Positions 1 to 5,277 of a DNA stretch of 5,277 bases are shown in pieces. Both the position numbers and the translations under genes were made by a program. The DNA is from an uncultured Alistipes sp. GTDB taxonomy: Bacteria; Bacteroidota; Bacteroidia; Bacteroidales; Rikenellaceae. The stretch lies in assembly GCA_948736885.1 (NCBI GenBank), contig CAPXWY010000004.1:1-5277 (forward strand), read 5' to 3'. The number at the start of each line of letters is the position of its first letter. Position 1 is the first letter of the stretch. Below the pieces are notes generated by a model. The model was not told the DNA's origin, searched no databases, and saw only the letters and a program-made list of their open reading frames with translations.

Positions 1-2
1 CC

Positions 3-437
3 GCAGCGGAGGCCCGCAAGCGTGCCCCGCAGGCTGCGCCCGACATTCCGTACGAAGTAAACGCAACGACATTCGTACAGAAACCATTGTTCCGCACCCT
101 CCGCGTCATTCCTCATAGTGATTGCTTTACAACGCCTGCTGCGGGCAACCGCAACACGTCGTCGGGAGTCTTGGCCTTTGCCGGCACGAACGGCTATGCG
201 TGGTCATCGTCTCCGGCCTTCTCCGGCAGCGTCTATGCGGGCATGTTCAACTTCCATTCCGGTGAAGTCGATCCGCTCAACACAGGAGCCTACCGCGGCC
301 ACGCACGCACCGTGCGCTGCGTCCAGCATCTATCGAAGTTGCTATTGGTCCCAATCCGAACCGCCCCGAAGCAACCCGGTTGGGCCGCATTCCCGGCCTT
401 GAATCTGCAGTCGACTGAACCGCCCCCGACTCAGTAA
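3..437 (+). CDS. C-terminal part of a FISUMP-like (C-type-lectin-fold) protein, possible DGR variable protein; 5' end outside the window
   Basis: This frame is open from base 3 to a TAA at 435-437, so the gene probably begins left of the window; the first in-frame ATG I noted is at 240. From about base 135 the translation reads PAAGNRN, then AGTNGYAWSSSP, FNFHSGEVDP and finally VRCVQHL (312-332). That order matches, from memory, the C-terminal half of the FISUMP / Fib_succ_major family of Bacteroidetes surface or secreted proteins, and the variable regions of DGR target proteins with a C-type-lectin fold. Many codons in the polymorphic-looking stretch end in C (GTC, GCC, TTC, TCC, GGC, CAC), as expected if AAC codons in a template were mutated at adenines. 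The first 40 or so codons and the 35 after VRCVQHL do not look like the family, so this could be a decayed or rearranged fragment. Domain likeness is fairly sure; an intact functional gene is not. Confidence 0.5.
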   Translation, partial: AAEARKRAPQAAPDIPYEVNATTFVQKPLFRTLRVIPHSDCFTTPAAGNRNTSSGVLAFAGTNGYAWSSSPAFSGSVYAGMFNFHSGEVDPLNTGAYRGHARTVRCVQHLSKLLLVPIRTAPKQPGWAAFPALNLQSTEPPPTQ

Positions 438-540
438 TCGGCAGAACGAACGCTAAGAACGTTTACCTCGCATTTGTCCTCGCTTCGCGGCGGTTTCACA
501 GGCGGCGAGCCGGCAAAGTGCAAAATATTTTTGCTCTCGC

Positions 541-631
541 CTTGCACTTTACCGACTGCTTCGCAGCGGTTTAGATAGGCTGCGATTCGGCAATGCTCAA
601 ATAAATTTGGCATTGCTCTCACCTTGCACTA
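541..631 (+). repeat. 91-bp direct repeat, copy A
   Basis: This segment recurs at 699-789 with two mismatches in 91 bases (555 A versus 713 C; 565 A versus 723 G), at an offset of 158 bases. It spans a linker hairpin, the lead-in and the module 2 hairpin. The copy ends in CTTGCACTA followed by CTTTG, one base short of the -7 promoter motif present after copy B. Such high identity points to a recent duplication of a two-module block. Confidence 0.95.
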
Positions 632-698
632 CTTTGCGCAAGCGCTTGGATAGGCGGCGGCTCGGCAAAAATCAAACTTCGTTTGTTTTTGCTCTCAC

Positions 699-789
699 CT
701 TGCACTTTACCGCCTGCTTCGCGGCGGTTTAGATAGGCTGCGATTCGGCAATGCTCAAATAAATTTGGCATTGCTCTCACCTTGCACTA
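699..789 (+). repeat. 91-bp direct repeat, copy B (promoter-proximal)
   Basis: This is the second copy of the block at 541-631, 89 of 91 bases identical. It ends inside the -7 element of the lspA promoter, so promoter and repeat are physically the same sequence. The -33 TTTG lies in the right arm of its hairpin (763-767). Confidence 0.95.
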
Positions 790-795
790 TCTTTG
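764..795 (+). promoter_or_regulatory. Bacteroidetes-type promoter of lspA (-33 TTTG, -7 TATCTTTG)
   Basis: TTTG at 764-767 and TATCTTTG at 788-795 are separated by 20 bases, which fits the known Bacteroidetes sigma-ABfr consensus (TTTG, then about 19-21 bases, then TAnnTTTG). Transcription would start near 800-803, leaving an A-rich leader of about a dozen bases before the lspA ATG at 815. The -33 box overlaps the arm of the last repeat hairpin. Confidence 0.8.
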
Positions 796-814
796 TTCCG
801 ATAAAACGAAAAAG

Positions 815-1429
815 ATGAATCTCAAGAAAATCTCGCTCCTGGTCATCCTGCTGTTGCTGGCCGACCAAGCACTCAAGATATGGGTCAAAACCCACATGCA
901 GCTCGGTGAAGCGATCATCATATTCCCCGACTGGTTCCAGCTGCGCTTCGTCGAGAACAACGGCGCCGCTTTCGGCATGCACATCGCCTCGGGCGGCGGA
1001 TTCGACTGGGGCAAACTGCTGCTGGGAATTTTCCGCATCGGTCTGGCCGGAGCCCTCGCATGGCTGATCGTCCACCTGGTGCGCCACCGCAAGGAGACTC
1101 CCCGGGGCGTTCTCGTCGGACTGTCGCTGATCTTCGCGGGCGCCGTGGGCAACATCCTCGACAGCGCATTCTACGGACTGCTGTTCTCTGCCTCGACACC
1201 CTACACCGTTGCCCAGTTCGGCGGCCATTACGCCGGCTTCATGATGGGACGCGTGGTCGACATGTTCTACTTCCCGCTGTTTCAGTGGAACGGCGTACCC
1301 CGATGGCTGCAGTTCCTCGTCGACGGCAACAACTATTTCTTCGGCGCCATCTTCAACCTGGCCGACGCCTATATCTCCGTTGCCGTTGTCTATCTGCTGC
1401 TGTTTCAGTACAAGTTTCTCAACAAATAG
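815..1429 (+). CDS. lspA: Lipoprotein signal peptidase (signal peptidase II)
   Basis: This 204-residue inner-membrane aspartic protease cleaves the signal peptide from diacylglyceryl-modified prolipoproteins at the lipobox Cys. The family motifs appear in order: ADQALK near residues 16-21, VENNGAAFG at 46-54, AGAVGNILD at 108-116, GRVVD at 145-149 and FNLADAYIS at 180-188. Asp149 and Asp184 correspond to the catalytic pair. Four hydrophobic segments are seen, roughly 5-23, 67-89, 98-118 and 172-198. A stretch of about 28 residues between the GN..D and GRVVD motifs makes it longer than E. coli LspA (164 aa), as is usual in Bacteroidetes. The ATG at 815 is preferred because a longer frame from 782 would begin upstream of the predicted transcription start. 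It seems to be transcribed alone, from the repeat-borne promoter. Function is secure. Confidence 0.95.
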   Translation: MNLKKISLLVILLLLADQALKIWVKTHMQLGEAIIIFPDWFQLRFVENNGAAFGMHIASGGGFDWGKLLLGIFRIGLAGALAWLIVHLVRHRKETPRGVLVGLSLIFAGAVGNILDSAFYGLLFSASTPYTVAQFGGHYAGFMMGRVVDMFYFPLFQWNGVPRWLQFLVDGNNYFFGAIFNLADAYISVAVVYLLLFQYKFLNK

Positions 1430-1438
1430 CCTCCGCAC

Positions 1439-1477
1439 GGGCGTTTACGGCAAAATCGACAACCCGGATAAACGCCC
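1439..1477 (+). terminator. Possible stem-loop terminator after lspA
   Basis: GGGCGTTTA at 1439-1447 pairs perfectly with TAAACGCCC at 1469-1477 (9 bp) around a 21-base loop, starting 10 bases after the lspA stop. No T-run follows directly, so it may be a weak terminator or a transcript-stabilising hairpin. Confidence 0.45.
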
Positions 1478-1544
1478 CTCAAGCGTCTGAGACACCGATA
1501 AGCAAAAAATCGAAGCGATTATCTGCATTTTTTCGGCCATTTCG

Positions 1545-1575
1545 TTTGCTTTTCATAAAAAAGCATATATCTTTG
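1545..1575 (+). promoter_or_regulatory. Bacteroidetes-type promoter of the tRNA-Leu gene
   Basis: TTTG at 1545-1548 and TATCTTTG at 1568-1575 are 19 bases apart. The -7 box is identical to that of lspA. The start of transcription would fall near 1582, about 15 bases before the mature tRNA 5' end, so the tRNA is probably transcribed alone. Confidence 0.8.
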
Positions 1576-1596
1576 CACTCCGTAATTCCTACTTAT

Positions 1597-1678
1597 GCCC
1601 AGGTGGCGGAATAGGTAGACGCGCACGTTTCAGGTGCGTGTGCCGCAAGGCGTGCAGGTTCGATTCCTGTCCTGGGCA
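1597..1678 (+). tRNA. tRNA-Leu, anticodon CAG
   Basis: This is an 82-nt class II tRNA. The acceptor arms GCCCAGG and CCTGGGC pair fully and are followed by discriminator base A1678. The D stem is GCG/CGC, and the anticodon stem CACGT/GCGTG encloses loop TTCAGGT with anticodon CAG at 1631-1633, which reads CUG. A variable arm GCC-GCAA-GGC marks it as a long-arm tRNA. The T arm has loop TTCGATT. CCA is not encoded (the next bases are CT), so it must be added after transcription, as is usual in this phylum. It sits between its own promoter and its own terminator. Confidence 0.97.
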
Positions 1679-1681
1679 CTG

Positions 1682-1718
1682 ACCCCCGTTGAACGAATGT
1701 TCAACGGGGGTTTGCTTT
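1682..1718 (+). terminator. Intrinsic terminator of tRNA-Leu
   Basis: A 13-bp perfect stem (1682-1694 with 1699-1711; left arm ACCCCCGTTGAAC) closes a GAAT loop and is followed by TTTGCTTTT. It starts four bases after the tRNA. Confidence 0.92.
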
Positions 1719-2050
1719 TGCAGCCCATCGTCAACTTCCGGCCCCGGGCCCTACGATCCCTGCATGTATTACTTCAGCACAGCTCACTGCTGAGTTCCTA
1801 CACTTCCGATGAAACTCCGCAAACCAAGTCGTCTTTTACGAATTTCCACCACATAATGGAGAGAACTACGGCTTTGTTGTTCTTCAACAGCCACAAATCC
1901 CTCCTATTTTCGCACTTATCGCCCTACAGTTGCCGGAATCCGACTTGCGACGTATCGACCGCCCCGAACAACAAAGCCCTCAATATGGCAGCCGTTGACA
2001 AGCCGCCAACAACTATCAAGAACAGCATCCAGCAGAAATCATAGTATAGA
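1719..2050. other. Intergenic stretch with no gene I can support
   Basis: This is about 330 bases between the tRNA terminator and the terminator of the ribosomal operon. It has no recognised family, no TAnnTTTG promoter that I could find on either strand, and no convincing start context. Short frames exist: 62 codons on the plus strand from ATG 1856, and 34 codons on the minus strand from 2028 to 1924 whose product would be hydrophobic (begins MLFLIVVGGLS). Open pieces in different minus frames overlap, which could mean a decayed gene. A perfect 13-base inverted repeat links 1870-1882 (GGCTTTGTTGTTC) and 1966-1978. Confidence 0.6.
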
Positions 2051-2051
2051 C

Positions 2052-2088
2052 AAAAAAAAGCGTATGGCGCCCTTTCGGGCGCCATACG
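2052..2088 (-). terminator. Intrinsic terminator of the ribosomal alpha operon
   Basis: Read on the minus strand, a 12-bp perfect GC-rich stem (2088-2077 with 2072-2061) closes a GAAA tetraloop and is followed by GC and then eight T residues (2059-2052). It lies about 37 bases after the rplQ stop and should end the transcript that enters from the right edge. Confidence 0.95.
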
Positions 2089-2099
2089 GCTATTCTGGA

Positions 2100-2118
2100 A
2101 GCACGGCCGAACCGTGCT
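2100..2118 (-). other. Small stem-loop just after rplQ
   Basis: AGCACGG (2100-2106) pairs with CCGTGCT (2112-2118) around a 5-base loop, six bases past the rplQ stop codon on the minus strand. No T-run follows, so it is more likely a 3'-end stabilising hairpin placed before the true terminator than a terminator itself. Confidence 0.5.
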
Positions 2119-2124
2119 CCGAAA

Positions 2125-2736
2125 CTACATTTTCTTGCCGACGTTGGTCTTCTTGGCAACCTTGGGAGCAGCCGTCTTGGCGGCAGCAGCCTTGGGAGCC
2201 TTCGGAGCAGCGGCCTTCTTGGGAGCGGCAGCCTTTTTAGGTGCTGCGGCCTGGGCATCGCCGTTCTCAACGACTGCGGCGTCCTCGACAGCATCGATCG
2301 ACTTCTTGGCGCGCGAACGACGCGTCTTGGGCTTAGCCTCGGCGGCAGCTGCAGGAGCGACGCCGAGCGTATAGGCCTCGTTGAAATCGACGAACTCGAT
2401 GATGCACATGTCGGCACCGTCGCCGAGACGGAAGCCGGTCTTGAGGATACGGGTGTAACCGCCGGGGCGCGAAGCGATCTTGGGCGCGATAGTCCGGAAC
2501 AACTCCGTGACGGCCTCCTTCTGCTTGAGGTAGGAGAAAACGACGCGGCGCGAATGGGTCGTATCCTCTTTGGACTTGGTTACCAGAGGCTCGATGAACA
2601 TGCGCACAGCCTTGGCTTTGGCGACCGTGGTCTCGATACGCTTATGCAGGATAAGCGACGAAGCCATGTTCGAGAGCATCGCTTTGCGGTGTCCCGCCTG
2701 ACGGCCGAGGTGGTTGAAATTCTTATTGTGTCTCAT
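2125..2736 (-). CDS. rplQ: Large-subunit ribosomal protein L17 (bL17) with a long Ala/Lys/Pro-rich tail
   Basis: L17 is a 50S protein near the polypeptide exit region. Residues 1 to about 122 are the family core: the start [12 protein letters not shown], the [18 protein letters not shown] segment (25-42), and the end [21 protein letters not shown] (90-110) followed by IIEFVD. The protein is 203 residues, against 127 in E. coli. The extra 80 or so are low-complexity: SRAKK, then an acidic patch near 148-160, then AAAPKK-type repeats at about 163-196, like histone H1 tails. Extended L17 tails are, as far as I recall, common in Bacteroidetes, and the tail is probably disordered and RNA-binding. 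The ATG lies two bases after the rpoA stop, suggesting translational coupling, and the gene is last in the operon. Identity of the core is secure; the role of the tail is inferred. Confidence 0.97.
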   Translation of the reverse strand: MRHNKNFNHLGRQAGHRKAMLSNMASSLILHKRIETTVAKAKAVRMFIEPLVTKSKEDTTHSRRVVFSYLKQKEAVTELFRTIAPKIASRPGGYTRILKTGFRLGDGADMCIIEFVDFNEAYTLGVAPAAAAEAKPKTRRSRAKKSIDAVEDAAVVENGDAQAAAPKKAAAPKKAAAPKAPKAAAAKTAAPKVAKKTNVGKKM

Positions 2737-2738
2737 AA

Positions 2739-3731
2739 TTAATCTTTGTCAAGTTTGTAGATAGAAACGTCCATACCGAACTTCAGATTCAAGGAAGCCA
2801 GCAACTCGTCGAGCTCCGTGAGCGACTTCTTGCCGAAGTTGCGGAACTTCAACAGATCGTTGCGGTTGAGCTTCACCAGATCGCCCACCGTATCCACGTC
2901 GGCAGCTTTCAGGCAATTGAGCGCACGCACGCTCAGATCCTGGTCGGAGAGCTTGGTCTTCAACAACTGACGCATGTGGAGCACATCCTCGTCGAACTCT
3001 TCGGCACCGTTGGTGTCCTCCATGTTGACGGTGATCTTCTCGTCGGAGAAGAGCATGAAGTGCTGGATGAGAATCTTGGCGGCCTCCTTAAGGGCCTCCT
3101 TGGGGTGAATCGAACCGTCGGTAGTAATCTCGAGATTCAACTTTTCGTAGTCGGTCTTCTGCTCGACGCGGTAGTTCTCGATGGCGTACTTCACGTTCTT
3201 GATGGGCGTGAAGATCGAATCGATGGGGAGCACGCCGATCTCGCTTTCGGCGGGAGCGTTCTCCTCGGCGGGCACGTAACCGCGGCCCTTGCCGATCGTG
3301 AGCGTCATCTGCATCTTGGTGTTGGGGGCGAGATGGCAGATCACCAAATCGGGATTCAACACCTTGAAGAACGACAGGTAATTTGAAATGTATCCGGCAG
3401 TCAGCTCCGTCACACCCGCAACGTTAATGGAGACCTTTTCGGCATCCTGATTATCGACTGTGCGGATAAAACGAACCTGCTTGAGCTTGAGGATGATGTT
3501 CAACATATCCTCCATGACTCCGGGGATAGCGGCAAACTCGTGATCGACACCGGCTACCTTGACAGTCGTGATCGCATAACCCTCCAACGACGAGAGCAGA
3601 ATCCGACGCAAAGCGTTACCGACAGTCATGCCGAATCCGGGCTCCAGCGGTCGGAACTCGAACTTTCCGAACGACGAAGTGGATTCGAGCATAATAACCT
3701 TCTCAGGTTTCTGGAATGCTAATATTGCCAT
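2739..3731 (-). CDS. rpoA: DNA-directed RNA polymerase subunit alpha
   Basis: This 330-residue protein has the usual family length. The N-terminal domain (about 1-235) dimerises and nucleates polymerase assembly; its hallmark [20 protein letters not shown] spans residues 30-49. [11 protein letters not shown] (148-158), [20 protein letters not shown] (179-198) and [17 protein letters not shown] (205-221) follow. An acidic linker (about 236-252, [12 protein letters not shown]) leads to the C-terminal domain (about 255-330). That domain keeps [13 protein letters not shown], with Arg269 equivalent to DNA-contacting Arg265 of E. coli, and FGKKSLTEL at 299-307. The domain can therefore bind UP elements or activators. 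The start [12 protein letters not shown] matches Bacteroides alpha subunits as I remember them. It lies 27 bases after rpsD and two bases before rplQ, the classical alpha-operon order. Confidence 0.98.
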   Translation of the reverse strand: MAILAFQKPEKVIMLESTSSFGKFEFRPLEPGFGMTVGNALRRILLSSLEGYAITTVKVAGVDHEFAAIPGVMEDMLNIILKLKQVRFIRTVDNQDAEKVSINVAGVTELTAGYISNYLSFFKVLNPDLVICHLAPNTKMQMTLTIGKGRGYVPAEENAPAESEIGVLPIDSIFTPIKNVKYAIENYRVEQKTDYEKLNLEITTDGSIHPKEALKEAAKILIQHFMLFSDEKITVNMEDTNGAEEFDEDVLHMRQLLKTKLSDQDLSVRALNCLKAADVDTVGDLVKLNRNDLLKFRNFGKKSLTELDELLASLNLKFGMDVSIYKLDKD

Positions 3732-3758
3732 AACAATCTGAGTGAATTTTTCTGATTA

Positions 3759-4367
3759 CTACTTCGAGTACAACTCGACGATGAGCTGCTCCTTGATGTT
3801 CTCCGGAATCTCCTCGCGTTCGGGCTTCTGGAGGAACTTGCCGCTCATCGAAGCGTTGTCCCACTCCAGCCAGGCGTAGCGGCTGCGGGCTCCGCCGGCC
3901 AGCGAAGCGGCAATCACTTCCAGGCTCTTCGACTTCTCGCGGACCGAGACGATGTCGCCGGCACGCAACGAATAGGAAGGAATGTTCACCACGTTGCCGT
4001 TGACGCAGATGTGACGGTGCGACACGAGCTGGCGGGCAGCGGCGCGCGTGGGCGCGATGCCGAGGCGGTAAACGACGTTGTCCAGACGGCACTCGAGCAG
4101 CTTCAGCAGGTTCTCACCCGTGATACCGCCCATGCGGGCAGCCTGCTCGTAGGTGCGCGAGAACTGCTTCTCGAGCAATCCGTAGGTATATTTGGCTTTC
4201 TGCTTCTCGCTGAGCTGCGTGCCGTACTCCGACACCTTCTTGCGCTTGCGAGCCAGACCGTGCTGTCCGGGAGGGTAGTTACGCTTCTCGAGCACCTTGT
4301 CCGCCCCGTAAATGGCTTCGCCGAACTTTCTGGCGATTTTCGATTTTGGTCCTATGTATTTTCCCAT
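3759..4367 (-). CDS. rpsD: Small-subunit ribosomal protein S4 (uS4)
   Basis: S4 is a primary 16S rRNA binder that nucleates assembly of the 30S body. The 202-residue length is normal. The N-terminal part includes YPPGQHG at 31-37 and [18 protein letters not shown] at 52-69. The S4 RNA-binding domain covers about 92-152, with [12 protein letters not shown] at 92-103, [13 protein letters not shown] at 108-120, VNG at 122-124 and RAGDIVSV at 135-142. The N-terminal zinc-binding cysteines seen in some bacteria are absent, so this is the zinc-independent form. In E. coli, S4 represses the alpha operon by binding the rpsM leader; nothing in the short rpsM upstream region here lets me claim the same mechanism. 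It follows rpsK after 49 bases, the widest gap in this cluster. Confidence 0.98.
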   Translation of the reverse strand: MGKYIGPKSKIARKFGEAIYGADKVLEKRNYPPGQHGLARKRKKVSEYGTQLSEKQKAKYTYGLLEKQFSRTYEQAARMGGITGENLLKLLECRLDNVVYRLGIAPTRAAARQLVSHRHICVNGNVVNIPSYSLRAGDIVSVREKSKSLEVIAASLAGGARSRYAWLEWDNASMSGKFLQKPEREEIPENIKEQLIVELYSK

Positions 4368-4416
4368 GATCTTTGACGTAATTAAATAACTGTAAGATGA
4401 ATGTACCGGCGCGGAA

Positions 4417-4806
4417 CTATACGCGGCGGCGGTTGGGAGCGCGGCAGCCGTTGTGCGGCAGCGGCGTAACGTCGATGATCTCCATCACCTCGATACCGGC
4501 GCCGTGAATCGTACGCACGGCCGACTCGCGGCCGGCACCCGGACCCTTGACGTAAACCTTGACCTTGCGCAGACCCATGTCGTAAGCGACCTTGGCGCAA
4601 TCGGCGGCCGAAGTCTGAGCGGCATAGGGAGTATTCTTCTTAGAACCACGGAAGCCCATCTTACCGGCCGAAGACCAGCTGATCACATCGCCGTTCTCGT
4701 TGGTGATGGTGATGATTACGTTGTTGAAAGTCGAATGTACATAGGCATTGCCCATGGCACCCACCTTAACAACCTTTTTCTTGACTGTTCCAGTTTTCTT
4801 TGCCAT
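4417..4806 (-). CDS. rpsK: Small-subunit ribosomal protein S11 (uS11)
   Basis: S11 lies on the 30S platform and helps shape the mRNA exit (E-site) region. The 129-residue protein is of standard length. It shows [21 protein letters not shown] at 19-39 in pieces ([11 protein letters not shown], then [10 protein letters not shown]), [21 protein letters not shown] starting at 44, [14 protein letters not shown] at 87-100, and the C-terminal [19 protein letters not shown] at 111-129. The basic N-terminus ([15 protein letters not shown]) is typical for the phylum. It starts 13 bases after the rpsM stop, with an A/T-rich leader and no Shine-Dalgarno sequence. Confidence 0.98.
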   Translation of the reverse strand: MAKKTGTVKKKVVKVGAMGNAYVHSTFNNVIITITNENGDVISWSSAGKMGFRGSKKNTPYAAQTSAADCAKVAYDMGLRKVKVYVKGPGAGRESAVRTIHGAGIEVMEIIDVTPLPHNGCRAPNRRRV

Positions 4807-4819
4807 AATTCTCTAAAGA

Positions 4820-5200
4820 TTACTTTGTTGCCTTTTTCTTGTTAGCGACGGTCTTCTTGCGTCCCTTGCGGGTACGGGCGTTGTTCTTGGTCGACTGACC
4901 GCGAACCGGAAGTCCCAGGCGGTGACGGATACCGCGGTAGCAGCCGATGTCCATCAGACGCTTGATGTTGAGCTGGACCATCGAACGGCATTCGCCCTCG
5001 ACCTTGATGCCCATGTCGGCGATCGTCGAACGGATAGCACCTACCTGGTCATCCGTCCAGTCCTGAACCTTGACGTCGTAGCTGATACCAGCTCCGTCGA
5101 GAATCTTGCGAGCCGTCGAACGACCGATACCGTAGATATAGGTCAGGCCGATCTCGCCTCGCTTGTTTTTGGGTAAATCTACACCAACTATACGTGCCAT
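4820..5200 (-). CDS. rpsM: Small-subunit ribosomal protein S13 (uS13)
   Basis: S13 sits in the 30S head, contacts the P-site tRNA through its C-terminal tail, and forms bridges to the 50S subunit. The 126-residue protein begins [22 protein letters not shown], written here from its first residues to about 22. [12 protein letters not shown] follows at 23-34. The rRNA-binding signature [18 protein letters not shown] is at 87-104 and [10 protein letters not shown] at 107-116. The very basic tail ([10 protein letters not shown]) is the tRNA-proximal end. The gene follows rpmJ after a 38-base A/T-rich gap whose coding-strand sequence just before the ATG is AAAAAGAATTTTT, again without a Shine-Dalgarno motif. 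Confidence 0.98.
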   Translation of the reverse strand: MARIVGVDLPKNKRGEIGLTYIYGIGRSTARKILDGAGISYDVKVQDWTDDQVGAIRSTIADMGIKVEGECRSMVQLNIKRLMDIGCYRGIRHRLGLPVRGQSTKNNARTRKGRKKTVANKKKATK

Positions 5201-5238
5201 AAAAATTCTTTTTCTACTTTAACTTACTTGTTGAAATA

Positions 5239-5277
5239 CTACCCCTGGCGCATCTTGAACTTGGGATTCTTCTTGCA
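5239..5277 (-). CDS. rpmJ: Large-subunit ribosomal protein L36 (bL36), C-terminal 12 residues only
   Basis: The last twelve codons before a TAG stop (5241-5239) read CKKNPKFKMRQG. This matches the invariant end of L36 (E. coli: C-SAEPKHK-QRQG), and the position directly upstream of rpsM is the standard one. L36 is a small 50S protein of about 38 residues; the other two thirds and the start lie beyond the right edge. The Cys that binds zinc in E. coli L36 is kept, but the His ligand six residues later is Phe, so the zinc site is probably incomplete. Confidence 0.88.
   Translation of the reverse strand, partial: CKKNPKFKMRQG

Larger units (their letters stand above)
462..795 (+). repeat. Array of four related hairpin-bearing repeat modules upstream of lspA
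   Basis: Four modules follow one another. Each has a GC-rich lead-in ending in CGGCA, then a hairpin, then TGCTCTC(A/G)CCTTGCAC. The hairpin of modules 2 (590-616) and 4 (748-774) has arms GCAATGC and CAAAT, with loop AA and closing arms ATTTG and GCATTGC. Module 3 (665-692) has arms GCAAAAA and CAAAC, loop TTC, closing arms GTTTG and TTTTTGC. All three keep a single unpaired T between the two stems. Module 1 is shorter, with a GCAAAA/TTTTGC stem near 520-535 and an outer pairing of 515-523 with 542-550. Modules are joined by linkers such as ACCGCC ... GGCGGT that can also form small hairpins. A degenerate start of a further unit is visible from about 462. There is no credible coding frame. 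It looks like an intergenic repeat family of the host genome, but copies elsewhere cannot be seen here. Confidence 0.85.

Noticed and set aside
431..622. 63-codon minus-strand frame across the repeat array
   Set aside because: It is built from the non-coding hairpin repeats and overlaps them completely.
462..795. CRISPR array
   Set aside because: The units are unequal, the repeated parts are long and palindromic, there are no short unique spacers of constant length, and no cas genes are present.
755..1438. Long minus-strand open frame of 227 codons opposite lspA
   Set aside because: It is the complement of a gene with clear signal-peptidase II motifs; its product is low-complexity Gln/Glu/Asp-rich and matches no family I know.
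1060..1614. 184-codon plus-strand frame overlapping lspA and the tRNA
   Set aside because: It runs out of frame through lspA into the tRNA gene; the product is Arg/Pro-rich, typical of a shadow frame in GC-rich DNA.
1597..1678. tRNA 3' end as an integration site for a mobile element
   Set aside because: No integrase gene lies nearby, and I noticed no direct repeat of the tRNA 3' end in the window.
1634..2044. 136-codon plus-strand frame starting inside tRNA-Leu
   Set aside because: It begins within the tRNA and reads through its terminator. Its later part (from ATG 1856) has no promoter, no start context and no recognisable domain.
2976..3386. 136-codon plus-strand frame opposite rpoA
   Set aside because: It is the complement of conserved alpha-subunit coding sequence.

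Overview
The window reads as chromosomal DNA of a Bacteroidetes (Bacteroidales) bacterium. My best guess is Alistipes or another Rikenellaceae, but that is inferred from gene style and was not tested. Four things support it. The alpha-subunit and ribosomal proteins are Bacteroidetes-like. Two promoters carry the Bacteroidetes -7 motif TAnnTTTG with a TTTG at about -33. Gene starts are preceded by A/T-rich stretches rather than Shine-Dalgarno sequences. The tRNA gene does not encode its CCA end.

Layout, left to right. Bases 3-437 (+) hold the 3' end of an open frame whose middle part resembles the FISUMP / Fib_succ_major C-type-lectin-like domain, a family that includes variable proteins of diversity-generating retroelements (DGRs). 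Bases about 462-795 are an array of four related repeat modules. Each has a hairpin, and the stems differ in sequence but keep the same fold. The last module carries the promoter of the next gene, lspA (815-1429, +), which encodes lipoprotein signal peptidase. A separate promoter then drives tRNA-Leu(CAG) (1597-1678, +), which ends at a strong intrinsic terminator. Bases 1719-2050 contain no gene I can defend.

From 2052 to the right edge everything is on the minus strand and forms the distal end of the ribosomal alpha operon. In transcription order it is rpmJ (only its C-terminus is in view), rpsM, rpsK, rpsD, rpoA, rplQ, then a strong intrinsic terminator. Intergenic gaps are 2-49 bases, consistent with one transcript whose promoter lies beyond the right edge. 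These genes supply small-subunit proteins S13, S11 and S4, large-subunit proteins L36 and L17, and the RNA polymerase alpha subunit. The operon converges on the tRNA gene, and each side has its own terminator.

No complete new system is visible. The two parts most worth following up are the possible DGR variable-protein end (no reverse transcriptase or template repeat lies in the window) and the promoter-bearing hairpin repeats, whose stems show compensatory changes.
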